From Cafeteria roenbergensis (taxonomy: Eukaryota > Sar > Bigyra > Bicosoecida > Cafeteriaceae), in the NCBI GenBank assembly GCA_008330645.1, contig VLTN01000005.1, forward strand, positions 310,001 through 374,000: DNA of 64,000 nt, written 5' to 3'. Of this stretch, positions 10,182 through 20,600 are shown piece after piece. The position numbers and the translations under genes were made by a program. Positions within the stretch are counted from its first letter, which is position 1; every line of letters starts with the position of its first letter. The notes under the pieces are model-generated. The model was not told where the DNA came from, did not search any database, and saw only the letters and a program-made list of their open reading frames with translations.

Positions 10182-11180
10182 TCAGCTGTCGGAGTCGCTT
10201 CCGTACGCAGCAAAGGCTAGCGCTCCAATAGCGGCGCCCGGTGCCGGGGCGCTACTTGAGGGAGGCGTTGTCGGCGAGGCCTGCCCGCCCGCCCGCGATC
10301 CTCCCGAGGCGCCCGAGGCCCTGCCCGATGCCGCCGGGGCACGCGCTCGCTTCCTGGGCCGGCCTCTCAAGAGCGCGTGCGCACTCGTCCCTGCGCGCGG
10401 CCGCAAGGCCGCCTCCTCCTCGTCGGCGCGGCTGAGCCTGAAGGCGCCGGCCTTCGGCCGGATCGCGCTGGGCCCGGCGGCGGCGGCCTCGCGGTCCCGC
10501 TTCGGGTTCCGGGTGGGCGGCTCGGGCGCAGCCATGGCGAGCCCGCTGGCCGCCTCCGGCCTTCGCCGGCGCACGGCGTCCCGGGCAGCGCGGTTCAGAG
10601 TGGCCGCCCGGCAGCGGTCGCGGCTGGAGCGCTCCATCAGGCTGGCAACGCGCGCGTTGGCCTCGTGCGCTGCGGCATCCGCGCGGCTGTCAGAGTCCAG
10701 CTGCTCAATCCCAGATGTGGCTGCTCCGCCGAGGCGCCTGCCGCTGCGGTCTCGCGCCGCCGCGGGCTCCACCGCAACTGTGTCGTCTTTGCCGCCCACG
10801 AGCGCCTGCTGCTTCTTCCGGATGCCCTCACAGTACGCGTAGCCGCGGTTCTCTGGGTCCGTCCGGATGGCAAAGGGGTGGCTGCACATCCGGCAGGTCA
10901 TGCGGAACTCGTGAATGGGGGAGGAAAGGTATTTTCCCACAGCTTTCTTCTCCGCGTTGAATCGCACCCCTCTCGCGATGTGCCCACCGCAGCCAAGGCA
11001 CCAGGCGTGCTCAGGGAGCTCGAACCGGACGACGAGGATCCCCAAGTGCAGCTTGCTCGCGCGGTGGCCAAGCGAGCCGTTCGAGCCCTGGAATTTGTCC
11101 AAGGAACCAAGCTCGGGTCTCCAGTTCGGGGGAAAGTAAAACCCGTCGGCCTGCGCGGCGGTCAGCGACAGCATCGCCAT
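10182..11180 (-). CDS. CWC16/YJU2-family splicing factor (CCDC130-like)
   Basis: Single exon, 332 residues. It opens MAMLSLTAAQ and then the family block FYFPPNWRPELGSLDKFQG, followed by GILVVRFELPEHAWCLGCGGHI, GVRFNAEKKAVGKY and FRMTCRMC. Two CxxC pairs, C61/C64 and C96/C99, form the zinc site typical of CCDC94/CCDC130 and yeast Yju2/Cwf16. The family joins the catalytic spliceosome and helps the first step of splicing. The second half is basic, proline- and alanine-rich, and ends in a YGSDSDS acidic-serine tail, similar in style to CCDC130. The divergent start lies 187 bp from the WDR4 start. Confidence 0.87.
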   Translation of the reverse strand: MAMLSLTAAQADGFYFPPNWRPELGSLDKFQGSNGSLGHRASKLHLGILVVRFELPEHAWCLGCGGHIARGVRFNAEKKAVGKYLSSPIHEFRMTCRMCSHPFAIRTDPENRGYAYCEGIRKKQQALVGGKDDTVAVEPAAARDRSGRRLGGAATSGIEQLDSDSRADAAAHEANARVASLMERSSRDRCRAATLNRAARDAVRRRRPEAASGLAMAAPEPPTRNPKRDREAAAAGPSAIRPKAGAFRLSRADEEEAALRPRAGTSAHALLRGRPRKRARAPAASGRASGASGGSRAGGQASPTTPPSSSAPAPGAAIGALAFAAYGSDSDS

Positions 11181-11367
11181 GGCCCCGGACCGAGCCTCGC
11201 GGGGCGCTCCTGCGGCGCGAGTGTGCCGCCCTGGCGCGCTGGTGGCGGCGGCGCCCCTCTGCAAGCGACAGGCAGCGGCTCTGCAAGGCGAGGAATCACA
11301 AGGGCAACCCAAGCCCCGGCGCGCCGCCGCCCTGCCGGGCACTGAACTCCGCTCAGGCGCCGACACC
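11181..11367. promoter_or_regulatory. Compact divergent promoter region, splicing factor / WDR4
   Basis: Only 187 bp separate the two start codons. The sequence is extremely GC-rich with no TATA-like motif that I can see. Confidence 0.5.
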
Positions 11368-13111
11368 ATGCGCCTGGTTGCGACCCCGGATGGGGCCACC
11401 GTCGTCGCGGCCTTCGGGAGCAACGTGGTCGTCGGAACCAGCGGGTGAGCCCGAGGCCTCGAAGCGCGCGGCCCGCCACCGTGCTTTGCAGGAGCAGGGG
11501 ACGCCACCGCGCCCCCGAGGCGATTGCTGCTGTGGGCCACGGGCCGCTGGTGCGGCCTGCTCGAGCGCGATGCGCGGTGCGATTCCAGAAGTCTTGCCAT
11601 TCCCCGCAAGCCGTACGGCCGTGCCGCTGCCCCGCGCCCGCAGTGCTGCCCCAGAGGCTCGCGTTTGCTCGGGCGATGGCCACACGCCCGGCACGGTCAT
11701 TTCAGAGCTGGCAGTGTCTCCCTGCGGCACCATGGCGGCTTCCGCCGGCGAGGACAAGCGCTTGTGCGTGTGGGACGTTCGCTCCGCGAAGCTGGTCGGC
11801 TTCCTGCCCGCGCGAGCCATTTCCGCTCTCGCCTTTGCCCTCACGGACGTGCCTGGGAGCGGAAAGACGCTGCTGGTGTTCTGGGGCGAGCGCACTGGCA
11901 ACGTGTGTTGCGCCCCTGCCTCTGACCCGGCCAGCGGAAGCCGCGTGATGCTCGCGCACACTGGCTCCGTCATCTCCGACATTGCCGTTGCGCCGGGAGT
12001 CATCCTCAGCGCGGACAACGACGAAACGGTCCGCCTCACAGCTCTGCCCTTCGGGCACCGCATCCTTGGCCACGTGCTTGGACACGCTGGGGCGGTCCAG
12101 CGGCTGTGCCTGCTTCCGGGAGGGCGCACTGTCGTCAGCGTGGGCGCCGACGCTTCGGTTCGGTTCTCTGCGCTCCAGCCGCCGTGCGTCGCCGTTGCGG
12201 ACCCGGTGGTCTTGCCCGGCGGTCCCCCGGCTGCCGTTGAGTTCGTGGGCGGCCCGCTGGCTGACATGGTGTCTGCCAACGGCGCGCGCCCCTCGCGAGC
12301 CGAAGCCTCGGCAGCAGCTGCAGCTGGCAAGACTGTGACAGTCGCGCCCCCCGACGTCAGCGCCGAGCACGAAGCGGAGGCGCTCGCTGCGGGCCTCGCC
12401 ACCATCCCTCGCGCGACCGGGCGGCCCTCCGCCGACGGCGCCTGGGTCTCCACCAGCCGCCCCGTCCCGGTCCACAGCGCCCACATCGGCCACTTTGACT
12501 CGGGATTCGTCTGTTCCGGAGCGGCGACCTCGCCTCGCCACCCTGGTCTCCTTGTTCTCGCCGTAAGCGCGCCCCCCGAGGCCGTGGCAGCGGCGGCCGA
12601 CGGCCAGGCTCACGAAGCGCTGTGCAAGGCAGCCAGCCTCAAGGCTCGTGGGAAGCGACCGAGGCCGGGCGCGGATGCTGTGACGGCGACCTCCAGACCA
12701 GCCACGGCAGCTGCAGCTGCTGCTGCGGAGTGGAGGTCGTCCCTGGTGGCAGTGGACGTGTCAAAGGTCGCTGAGCCGCCTCTGGCCACTGCGACGAGCG
12801 GGCCCGCCCCGCTCCCCGCCCCCCGCACCACCGACCTCGGCGACGCTCCTGCTCGGTGGTCGGAGCTTGCCTTTGCAGCGGACGGGACGCTCCTCGCAAC
12901 CGCTCGCACGGGAAGGGTTGCGGCTCACGCCGTGACGCAGGCCGAGCCCGGAGCCTGGACCCTGGGAGCCGCGAGCGCCGACTCGCCGGGCTTCCGCCTT
13001 GCGGCAGCCCTCAATGCGGTGCTCGAAGGCCTGACGGGGCCCAGCTGCGACGCAGAGCTCGAAGCCGTCGCTGCGGCGGAGTCGGGAGCGGCAATGTGGC
13101 GTTCGGCCTAG
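11368..13111 (+). CDS. WDR4: WDR4/TRM82-like tRNA m7G methyltransferase subunit
   Basis: Modelled as exons 11368-11444 and 11644-13111 (phase 2, GTGAGC...CGCAG), 514 residues. An alternative acceptor at 11492 would put the downstream WD region out of frame, so the later one is preferred. After an N-terminal strand MRLVATPDGATVVAAFGSNVVV come WD repeats with the WDR4 order: AVSPCGTMAASAGEDKRLCVWDV, then ARAISALAFA, then HTGSVISDIAVAPG followed by ILSADNDETVRLTALP and LGHAGAVQRLCLLPGG. WDR4/Trm82 is the non-catalytic partner of METTL1/Trm8 that makes 7-methylguanosine at position 46 of tRNA. The catalytic partner is not in this window. The C-terminal third has alanine-rich insertions. 255 bp separate its end from the pseudouridine synthase. 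Confidence 0.72.
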
Positions 13112-13366
13112 GCGCCCCGCTCGCTCCTGCGCGCGCGGCGCAGCCCGGTGCTTGCGAGAGAGCCCGAGCCGCTGTGCGGGTCCAAAATCTGGCGTGTTTT
13201 CATGGCTTGGTGCGTGGGTGCGAGAGGGCGACGGCCAGCGACCAGAAAGTGCAGCGCGCCGACGGGCTTGTGCCGCCTCGTGCGCGAACGATCTGGCAAG
13301 AGAAGTGCACCCACGCAATGCGAATCGAAGCGCTCGCGCTAGTGGCTGGCACGGTGGCCGGCAGTG

Positions 13367-15406
13367 CTAGCGCGCCGGGCTGTCGCCCTCCTGCTTGGCG
13401 GCGCGAGCAGCTCGCGCCGCCCTTCCCGCCTCGCGAACGCTCAGGGCCGGGCGCGACGGCTCCGCCGCCCGCGAGGGGCGGCGCCTGCGCTGGTCTCGCG
13501 CCTGGGCGGCTGGCTGGCCGGGCTGCTGGTCGAGTTCGTCGGCCGGGCTGCCGCTGCTTCCCGCTTGCGACGAGCGCCGAGCGGCCCGGTCGGACGCACC
13601 AGCCGCCGAACCCACTTCAATTGCTTGGCGAACCACGCTCTTGCGGCGGCCGCGGGACCGCTCCGAGGTTTCCTCTGCGCCGGGCGCGGCAGCGTCCTGC
13701 ACCGGCCGGCCTGCACCGAGGCTCGGGCGCATCCGCAGCAGCTCGGCCGCAGAGCGGCCCGCTTGCCGCCCAGCGGTGGCGGCCCTCTCAAGCTGCCGCA
13801 CCGCTCCACCGCGCCTGTCCGGAGCATCGCGCACCTCGGCAAGAGGATCGAGATCGCCGGCGTCGTCCCAGGCGTCGGACCCCCACCCGTCCGCGTCCGC
13901 ATCCGCGGCCGCGGCCGCTGTGAGGTCCTCCCACGCCTCGTCCTGCGTGCTGTGGCCGCTGCCTGCGTCGCTGCCCAACGGCTGGGCGCCTCCGGTGGGA
14001 GGCGAGTGCCCCGCCTTGGTCCAGCCCGACCGCGCCGCCACGGCCTTGCGCGCCTCCACAAAGGCGTCGACGGCCACGCCGTCCCTCGGGCCCGCCGTCA
14101 CCAGGGCCTCGTGGAACGTGGGCGACTGCTCCGCGATGCTCTGCAGCTCCGCGGCGGAGGAGCGCAGCCGCATGCGGGACCCCAGCTCGTCGAGGTCGAC
14201 CCAGTCGCTGTCGCTGCCCTCCGGGCCAGCGGCCTCGTCGTCGTGGCCCCGCCCGCCCCCGGCTGGCGAGGGACCGCCCCTGCCTGGCCGGGCTCGTCCC
14301 CGAGTGCGATGCTGGTCGCTGGGAGTCAGAGCAGCGGGGGCCGTCTCGCCATTGGCCGAGCCCGGTCCGACCAGCCCGGCGGCCCTGTCCACGGCCTCCA
14401 ACAGCGACGCAGGGACCTCGGGGACCGCGGCGATGCGGCTGGCCCTCAGGCGAGAGCGCTCGATCGCGCGCAAGTGTCGGCGGGTTGGACGGGCGGAGGC
14501 CTCTAGGAGGCCGTACAGCTCAGCGGCTGTGAGGCGCCTGCTCTCCCCCGGCGCCAGGCCCATCGCGGCCAAGTCCATCGGTCCAAAGTGCGAGCGGTGG
14601 AGAGCCAAAACGCGGTTTCCGAGCGCGGAGAAAGCGCGCCGCACGAGCCGGTGGTGGCCCTCGAACACGGTGATGCGTGCAGCCGTCGGGTCGGTAGGAT
14701 GCGGCTCAAGCACAGCAGGCTTGCACGTGTGCCCGTCTATGAGGCGCAAGGTCCCCATGGCCAGGAGGAGCGCCTCTCTACCGTCGCCCGCGAGCGGGTT
14801 TTGCAGCCTGACGATGTAGGTTCGCGGGACGTGAGACTCCGGGGAGGTGAGGCGGTGGATGAGGTCACCGCTCTGCGAAAAGAGCAGGAGGCCCGATGCG
14901 AGCCGGTCCAGGCGGCCGACGGACGCCAGGAGGGGGTAGCGCACCAAGGCATCCTCGGGCAGGGCGTCGTAGACGGTCTCGCCCTCGTCCTCGGCGTGGG
15001 TGCACACGGTGCCGGGCAGCTTGTGCATCACCATGTGCAGCGGGCCCGGGTTGTCGAGCGGAATGCCGTTGATGGTCACGCTCACGGGGTCGACCTTGCT
15101 GGCGGCGCTGTGCAATCGCACTGGCGCACCGACGGGCGAGGACTTGCTGTTTGCCATCACGACGCCGGCCACCTCGTTCACCCGAAGAAACGGACGAGCG
15201 TGGCGCCGCTCCTCCAGCAGGCCCATCCGCCAAAGCAACGAGTCAACGCGCTCAATTGGGCCTGGCTGCATGAGGTGGGCCATCATGGCGCCGAAGCTGG
15301 TCCCCATTTGTGCCAGGCTCTGCGACGAGCTCATCCTTCGGCCCGCAGCCCAGCCGGCGGCAACTCGCAGCGCCCTGTGCCCGTGCGTAGCGCGTACCGA
15401 CAACAT
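13367..15406 (-). CDS. RsuA/RluB-type pseudouridine synthase with long C-terminal tail
   Basis: Single exon, 679 residues. After an N-terminus rich in Arg and lacking acids (residues 1-35, possible mitochondrial presequence) there is a small RNA-binding S4-like segment, then the catalytic domain from about residue 125: MHKLPGTVCTHAED, SVGRLDRLASGLLLFSQSGD with predicted catalytic D167, the block KTY-like PRTYIVRL, CKPAVLEP and RRAFSALGNRVLALHR. These follow RsuA in order. Such enzymes convert a single uridine in rRNA to pseudouridine. The last about 340 residues are low-complexity, Ala/Arg/Ser-rich and have no counterpart in bacterial RsuA. Target RNA and compartment are inferred, probably organellar rRNA. 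Confidence 0.82.
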   Translation of the reverse strand: MLSVRATHGHRALRVAAGWAAGRRMSSSQSLAQMGTSFGAMMAHLMQPGPIERVDSLLWRMGLLEERRHARPFLRVNEVAGVVMANSKSSPVGAPVRLHSAASKVDPVSVTINGIPLDNPGPLHMVMHKLPGTVCTHAEDEGETVYDALPEDALVRYPLLASVGRLDRLASGLLLFSQSGDLIHRLTSPESHVPRTYIVRLQNPLAGDGREALLLAMGTLRLIDGHTCKPAVLEPHPTDPTAARITVFEGHHRLVRRAFSALGNRVLALHRSHFGPMDLAAMGLAPGESRRLTAAELYGLLEASARPTRRHLRAIERSRLRASRIAAVPEVPASLLEAVDRAAGLVGPGSANGETAPAALTPSDQHRTRGRARPGRGGPSPAGGGRGHDDEAAGPEGSDSDWVDLDELGSRMRLRSSAAELQSIAEQSPTFHEALVTAGPRDGVAVDAFVEARKAVAARSGWTKAGHSPPTGGAQPLGSDAGSGHSTQDEAWEDLTAAAAADADADGWGSDAWDDAGDLDPLAEVRDAPDRRGGAVRQLERAATAGRQAGRSAAELLRMRPSLGAGRPVQDAAAPGAEETSERSRGRRKSVVRQAIEVGSAAGASDRAARRSSQAGSSGSPADELDQQPGQPAAQARDQRRRRPSRAAEPSRPALSVREAGRAARAARAAKQEGDSPAR

Positions 15407-15856
15407 TATGGCCGCTTTCGTCGACGCCGTTTCGCTTCAGATGGGGGGGACGGGGACGGGGGGGGGGGCAGGGCAGGAGGTTCCAGTTCCGGCGCGTCAG
15501 CGAGACTGCGCGCGGCGGCAGCTCGCCGAGTGCGACAACGTGCAGGCCCGGATGCGCCACAGCCGATGCTTGGGGCTCGCGCAGCCGTCCCCGGTCGCTG
15601 CTGGTGGCCGCGGCCTTGCTCGGGCGCTGTGAGGCCGCCGCGAGCCCACTCGGCCCCGAGCAGAGCCGCAGAGCCATGCTAGGCAATTAAACCCGCTCCA
15701 CCGCCGCCGTCCGTGCCGGCGGCACAGCCTGCTGCGGGGCCATCCAACCCCCCTCCCCCCCCTCGCCCCCAGCTTGTCCTGCACTGCGCACGCAGGCTGC
15801 CGTGCTTCGGGGCCGGGCCAGCGGCGCTGTAAAGCGTCCCCAGCCGGCCTGCAAGG
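15407..15856. promoter_or_regulatory. Divergent intergenic region, pseudouridine synthase / giant USP
   Basis: A 450-bp head-to-head spacer. It contains a G-rich block at 15443-15480 (runs of 7, 4 and 12 G) and a C-rich block around 15750-15775, both able in principle to form quadruplex-type structures. No TATA-like element was seen. Confidence 0.5.
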
Positions 15857-17585
15857 ATGTCCAGCACATGGCTGCCACTGGCCGATGCTGAGGTCATGCA
15901 AATGATCGCCAGCGACAACTTTCAGGCCGCAGCCCGGTCGCTGGATTCGGTGCAGTGAGGAGCGCTCGTGCGCGCTGGGGTGGGGCCGTTATTTCCCTGA
16001 CCGGTCCGCGGCAATCGGGCCTGTGTTTGGCCCGCCGCACTCGACGCGTGACGCGGGCCCCGCCGAGTCCGGACCAGATTGGCGCGCGCGAGTGGCGTCC
16101 CCCAGTCGAGGCGTTGTGTGCACCGCCTGCTGGTCGCTGGTCCGCAGAAACTTGGGAGGGCCGCTGGTGGAAATGCTTGCGGATGGAGCGGCGGTATTTC
16201 TCGATGGCCTTTGGGCGCAGACCAGGGTGCAGCTTCAGCAGCAGATGAGAATTGATATCGCAATGGCGCCGACTTGGTCGTATGACCGCGTCACGGTGGC
16301 GAACGCCGCCGGGGCGGTGCGGCTTTTGCTGCGTAAAGCAGCCTTTGACGCCGCTCTCATGCCTTCGAACAAGGACTGCTCACAGCTCCTCCGCCTGCTT
16401 CGAAGCGCCTGCTTCGACATGCCCCAAGCAAAGGCGGGCCTTCTCATGGCGTCGGACAATGCCCTGATGGCTGGCGTCGCAGGACTCAGGTTCGTTGAGG
16501 ACGCTCGGCGCAACTTCCACGACTGGCTCTGCCTCAGGCCTCACACTGCCGCCGATGGCCGCTCGGGCAGCGCCGCTGCCTCTGCAACCGGCGCTGCTGC
16601 TGCAGCCGCCACTGGCGCTGCTGCTGCGGGCGCGGTCTCCGCCGTGCGCGGCGAGGCCGGCGAGCCCTCGGCTCCTGGCCCGCCCCTGCTAGAGAGCCTG
16701 GCTCGGCTCGTGCGCGAGGCACCAAGCGAGCACCTAGAGCGGAGGCTCACGCAGATGCTGCCCATAGCCTCGCGTCTTGCCATCCTTGCCTTCTTCTCAA
16801 ACTACACCGATTCCCAGCGAGATCTGCTCGCGACCGTGTCCGCCGAGGACGCCGTCGACAACGGCTCCGCCGCGATCCCCCCGGCCGCGCAGGCGCTGGG
16901 CGAGCCGCATGCCCAGCTGGTCAAGGCGGCTGACCAGGTGATCGAAGCCGGCTTCGCGCGCTCGCGGAGCGCGACGGACGCGGAGATCACGGCCATGCCC
17001 GAGGAGGCGCTGCGCGCGTGCTTCGCCCGCGTCGAGGCGATGAGCCGCATCACGCGTGGCGAGCCAGCGACGGCCGCGCGCATTTGGCGAATCCGCGCCG
17101 TCATGAGCGGGCGCACAATCGCCTGCCCTGCGATGCGCATGCGCTTCCACGCCGTGAGCCAGCTCGTCGACATGACCAACTCGGCCACTGCGGGGAACAA
17201 GGTTTGGCTCTCGAGCCGCCGGCTGGTGGCGATCCTTCGCGAGGAGGGCGTGCTGCGCTACATTCTGACCTCCGGCTCCCTCAACGAGGTCATCCTCGAG
17301 CGGCTCCGGCCTCTCTTTGCGTGGTGCGCGTCTCTTGGGGCGTTTTCTGGCGACGACGTCAGGCTGCTGTTCCGCCTGGGCTTGCGGTCAACGCACGAGC
17401 ACACTGCCCGGGAGGTGGGCCGCCTGCTGGACGCGCTGATTCGCGCCGAAGCTGCTCGCATGCGCACGCGCGCACCTGCGCCGCTCGCACGTTCCCTGCA
17501 TGCAAGGCTGCGAGAGCAAGCTTGCAGCGGCGTCCTTGACGCAGAGGTTCTTCTTCTAGCCGCTGGCGGCGGGCAGACCGGCGCA

Positions 17586-17617
<32 letters not shown>

Positions 17618-20600
17618 GGGGTCCGAGGCCGGGAGCAGCAGCAACAGCAGCAGCAGCAGCAGCAGCAGCGGCGGTGGCGGCGGCACAGGCCCCAGCGGCC
17701 ACTCGCGAGCGGTTGCAGCGCCAGCCGCGGCTGCGGCTGCTGGTGACACTGCGAGCGAGGGCCGGGCCGGGGAGGTGGTGGAGGCCGCCTTGTACTGCCT
17801 TCGGGACTATGTGAACCAGCGAGCGCTCGCAGGCGAGCTGGCAGCATCAAGCCGCTCGGCGAGCATTGCGGCGCGCCTGGCTGGCGCCAGAGCGGCCCTG
17901 GCCGCCGTGCAGCGGAGCGCCGAGCAGACGATGTCGGCCGCGGCCCAAGGGTCGCTGCTGGTTGGACCGAGTGCGCCCGGGGCAGCCGACCCTTCGGGCG
18001 TGCCCGCTGGCCTTCGCACCCGTGCGCTTCAGGCTCTCGCTGCTGACACGCCGGTTCCGCCCGCAGTCGTGGCCTTGAGCGCCAGCCACCTGGGCGGGAT
18101 GTGGAGCGCCGGACGAGTCGCAGCGGCCAACCTCTCGGTTGGCCGTCGCTGGAACTCGGCGCAAGGCCTGACTCGCCTTCTTCTGCGCGCGGAGGCGGAC
18201 TGGCTCATGATCGACAGCTCGGGGACTTCGCGAACCCCGGCCGGGGCCGAGGCGGTGTCCGAGTCGAGTCCGCCGCCACATGCGCCCAAGAGAGAGGACG
18301 GTGCGTCGTCGCCGCCGAGCGCCACCGCAGGCCTCGGGACCGCCCCGCCGGAGAGGGGTGCTCGCAAGCGGAGCAGGCCAGCGGATGCGGCCTCGTCGCC
18401 CTCCCCCGCTGGCGCGGCATCCGGCGCAGCAGCGCAAGGAAGCGGCCCGACTGCCAAGCGACCGAGGCCGCAGCCCTCCGCCGAGGAGAGCATTGCCAGT
18501 GGCGAGGCCGCCGGGTCGGCAGCCCCTCCGCAGGGCCTTGCGGCGCGCTGGACACGGGAGGCAGCGGTGCTGCCGCCCGTGTCGCTTGTCCACGACTCAA
18601 GGTGGCACGCCGTTGTCGAGGCGGCCCTCCTCGCCCTGGAGCGGGGGGTCGCCTCGCTCTTGGAGGCGGACGCCTTGCGGGAGCACGGGCTGGCCCTGAG
18701 GGCCTTCCTCGCCGACACCACGCACTCGCTGCTCCTGGCCGCGCACGACCTCGCGCCCGCCGGCGCGCTGACCCCGCTCGTGGGCCAGCCGTCCAAGGCT
18801 GCCCTGGAGAGTCGCCAGGCGCTGCTCGTCAGGTCGGCCCCGCTCTTCTCCACCGTTCCGTCCACTGGGCTCGACCCTGTGACCCTCGCTGTGCTTCGTC
18901 GTGGCGCGGGCCGCAGCTCGCGCCCGGTCGTCTTGGCGGGAGAGTGGGCCGCGTGGGCTCCCGCCAGCGCGGCGGGTGTCCAGCTCAAACGCTGGCTGAG
19001 CACTCGCACCAGCCCGAGCGGCCTCTTCTCCGCTCCCAAGCGTGCGCAGGACGAGATGTGCTGCCTGTCGGAGCCCAACGACGAGCTGGAACTGGCCTTG
19101 CGGGACCCAGCGTACCCCAGTCTTCCGTGCGCGGCTGACCTGTGCGCGTCGCAGGTGCACCGCCTCAGTCGCCCGGCTCGCACGACTCTTGTGAGCAGCA
19201 CCGCCTACAGGCCTGAAAGCGCCGGGGGCGACGAGTACCTCGCGGCCGTGAGCTGCCCCTTCGTGCACGCCGTCCTGTGCCTGCTCGTGGACGCCCACGG
19301 CGGGGACTGCAACGCCGACAAGGCGGGCCTGGGCGCCGCGATGTCATCGCTGCTTGCGCTTGTTGGAGTGACCATCAAGACGGACGGAGAGGACTCAACG
19401 GGCAAGCCGACGCGATCCGCTGCGGCGCTGTTGGAGCCGCTTGATGCAGACGCTTGGGTTGCGCAGAGCGAGGCGCTCCCAGATCCGGACCAGCTCTGGC
19501 TCGAGCTTCGATGCGCGGCCGCGTCTCTCTCGAACGGGGCGGCCCCGAGCTCTGAAGTCGCGAGGCTGCATGTCGCCTTTCCTGGCTGCGCCAGGCTTCC
19601 TGCAGACCCCACTGCAGGCTGTGTGGTGGTTTCGAGGCCAGGCGAGAGTGTAGCGAGTGTGGCTGGTTCCGGGGGGGCTGGCACCGACTTCCCGCGAGGT
19701 GTGTCCGAGCTGGTGCTGGAAGCGCTCACCCTGCCTGGAGCGTCGCGAAGGCCGCGAACCGAGCCGTCGTTGGCGCTGGCGAGCAAGCTTCAGCTGCTGC
19801 TCAACGTGTGCTGCCGTTTTGTTCAGCTCGGTGGTCCCGCTCGCCGGCACGAGCTGCACGTCGGAGGTGCTGGGACCGCCACCACATCCTCCCGATCAGA
19901 TGCTAGTGCGACGGCCAGGGCTGTTGGCGTGATGCTGTCCGCGGGCAAGGAGCTGGTGCTGCGCCGCGGTGCGACCGCTTCGAAGCGGGCCTCCAGCAGC
20001 GCTGGACAGGAGTCGCCGCCCCCGCAGTGGTTCGACGACGCCGTCTCCTCGCCTGTGGAGGCCGAGGCAGCCGTGTTCATCGCCTCTCGCCTGGCTCTGG
20101 AGGCGTGCCAGGAGCTCTTCGCGGACGCGCCAGTTCCCCACTTTCTGGCCATGCTGACGCTGCTCCGGGAATCGCAGCATCGCGCCCCGGCTCAGGCGGA
20201 CCTGTGCGAGCTCAAGGAAGGCTTGCGGGAGGAGCTTGCCTCTTTCATGGCCTGGTTCCGCGAGCACGGCGCAACGTGCTCGCTGTCGGCGTTCGCCGCC
20301 CTGGTAAGCGTTTGGCTGCTTCACGGAACCTTGACGGGCGAGCCCCCGGTCGCAGCAAGGCCGGGGCTCCAGTTCGAACCGCCAGGTCGCCAGTTGACAA
20401 TCCCGCTCGTCTCCGTTCCCCGGCCTGACGCGCTGGATCCTCTCCTTGGCGTCGTCCTTGGGGGCCTTCCCGACAGCTCAGCCTTGGCCCTGGAGACGAT
20501 TCTCGCGCTGGCGGCGCGCTCCCACCGAGGTTCGGAGCGTAGGCGCATCCGGGGCTTGCTCACCGCATCCGCCCTGTCGCTGCTCGCTGCTCCGCCGATT

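Noticed and set aside
11492-11576. Alternative WDR4 exon beginning at the acceptor 11492
   Set aside because: It would make a 47-bp intron, much shorter than the others, and the frame does not reach the WD repeats without a further unusual splice.
13364-14819. Long plus-strand frames opposite the pseudouridine synthase
   Set aside because: They are antisense shadows of a well-supported gene. GC-rich sequence keeps complementary frames open.
16023-16172. Extending the USP gene straight upstream of its second exon to 16023
   Set aside because: That frame starts with GTG and codes for an unlikely Arg/Pro-rich leader. A CGCAG acceptor at 16143-16147 and an upstream exon in correct phase explain the start better.
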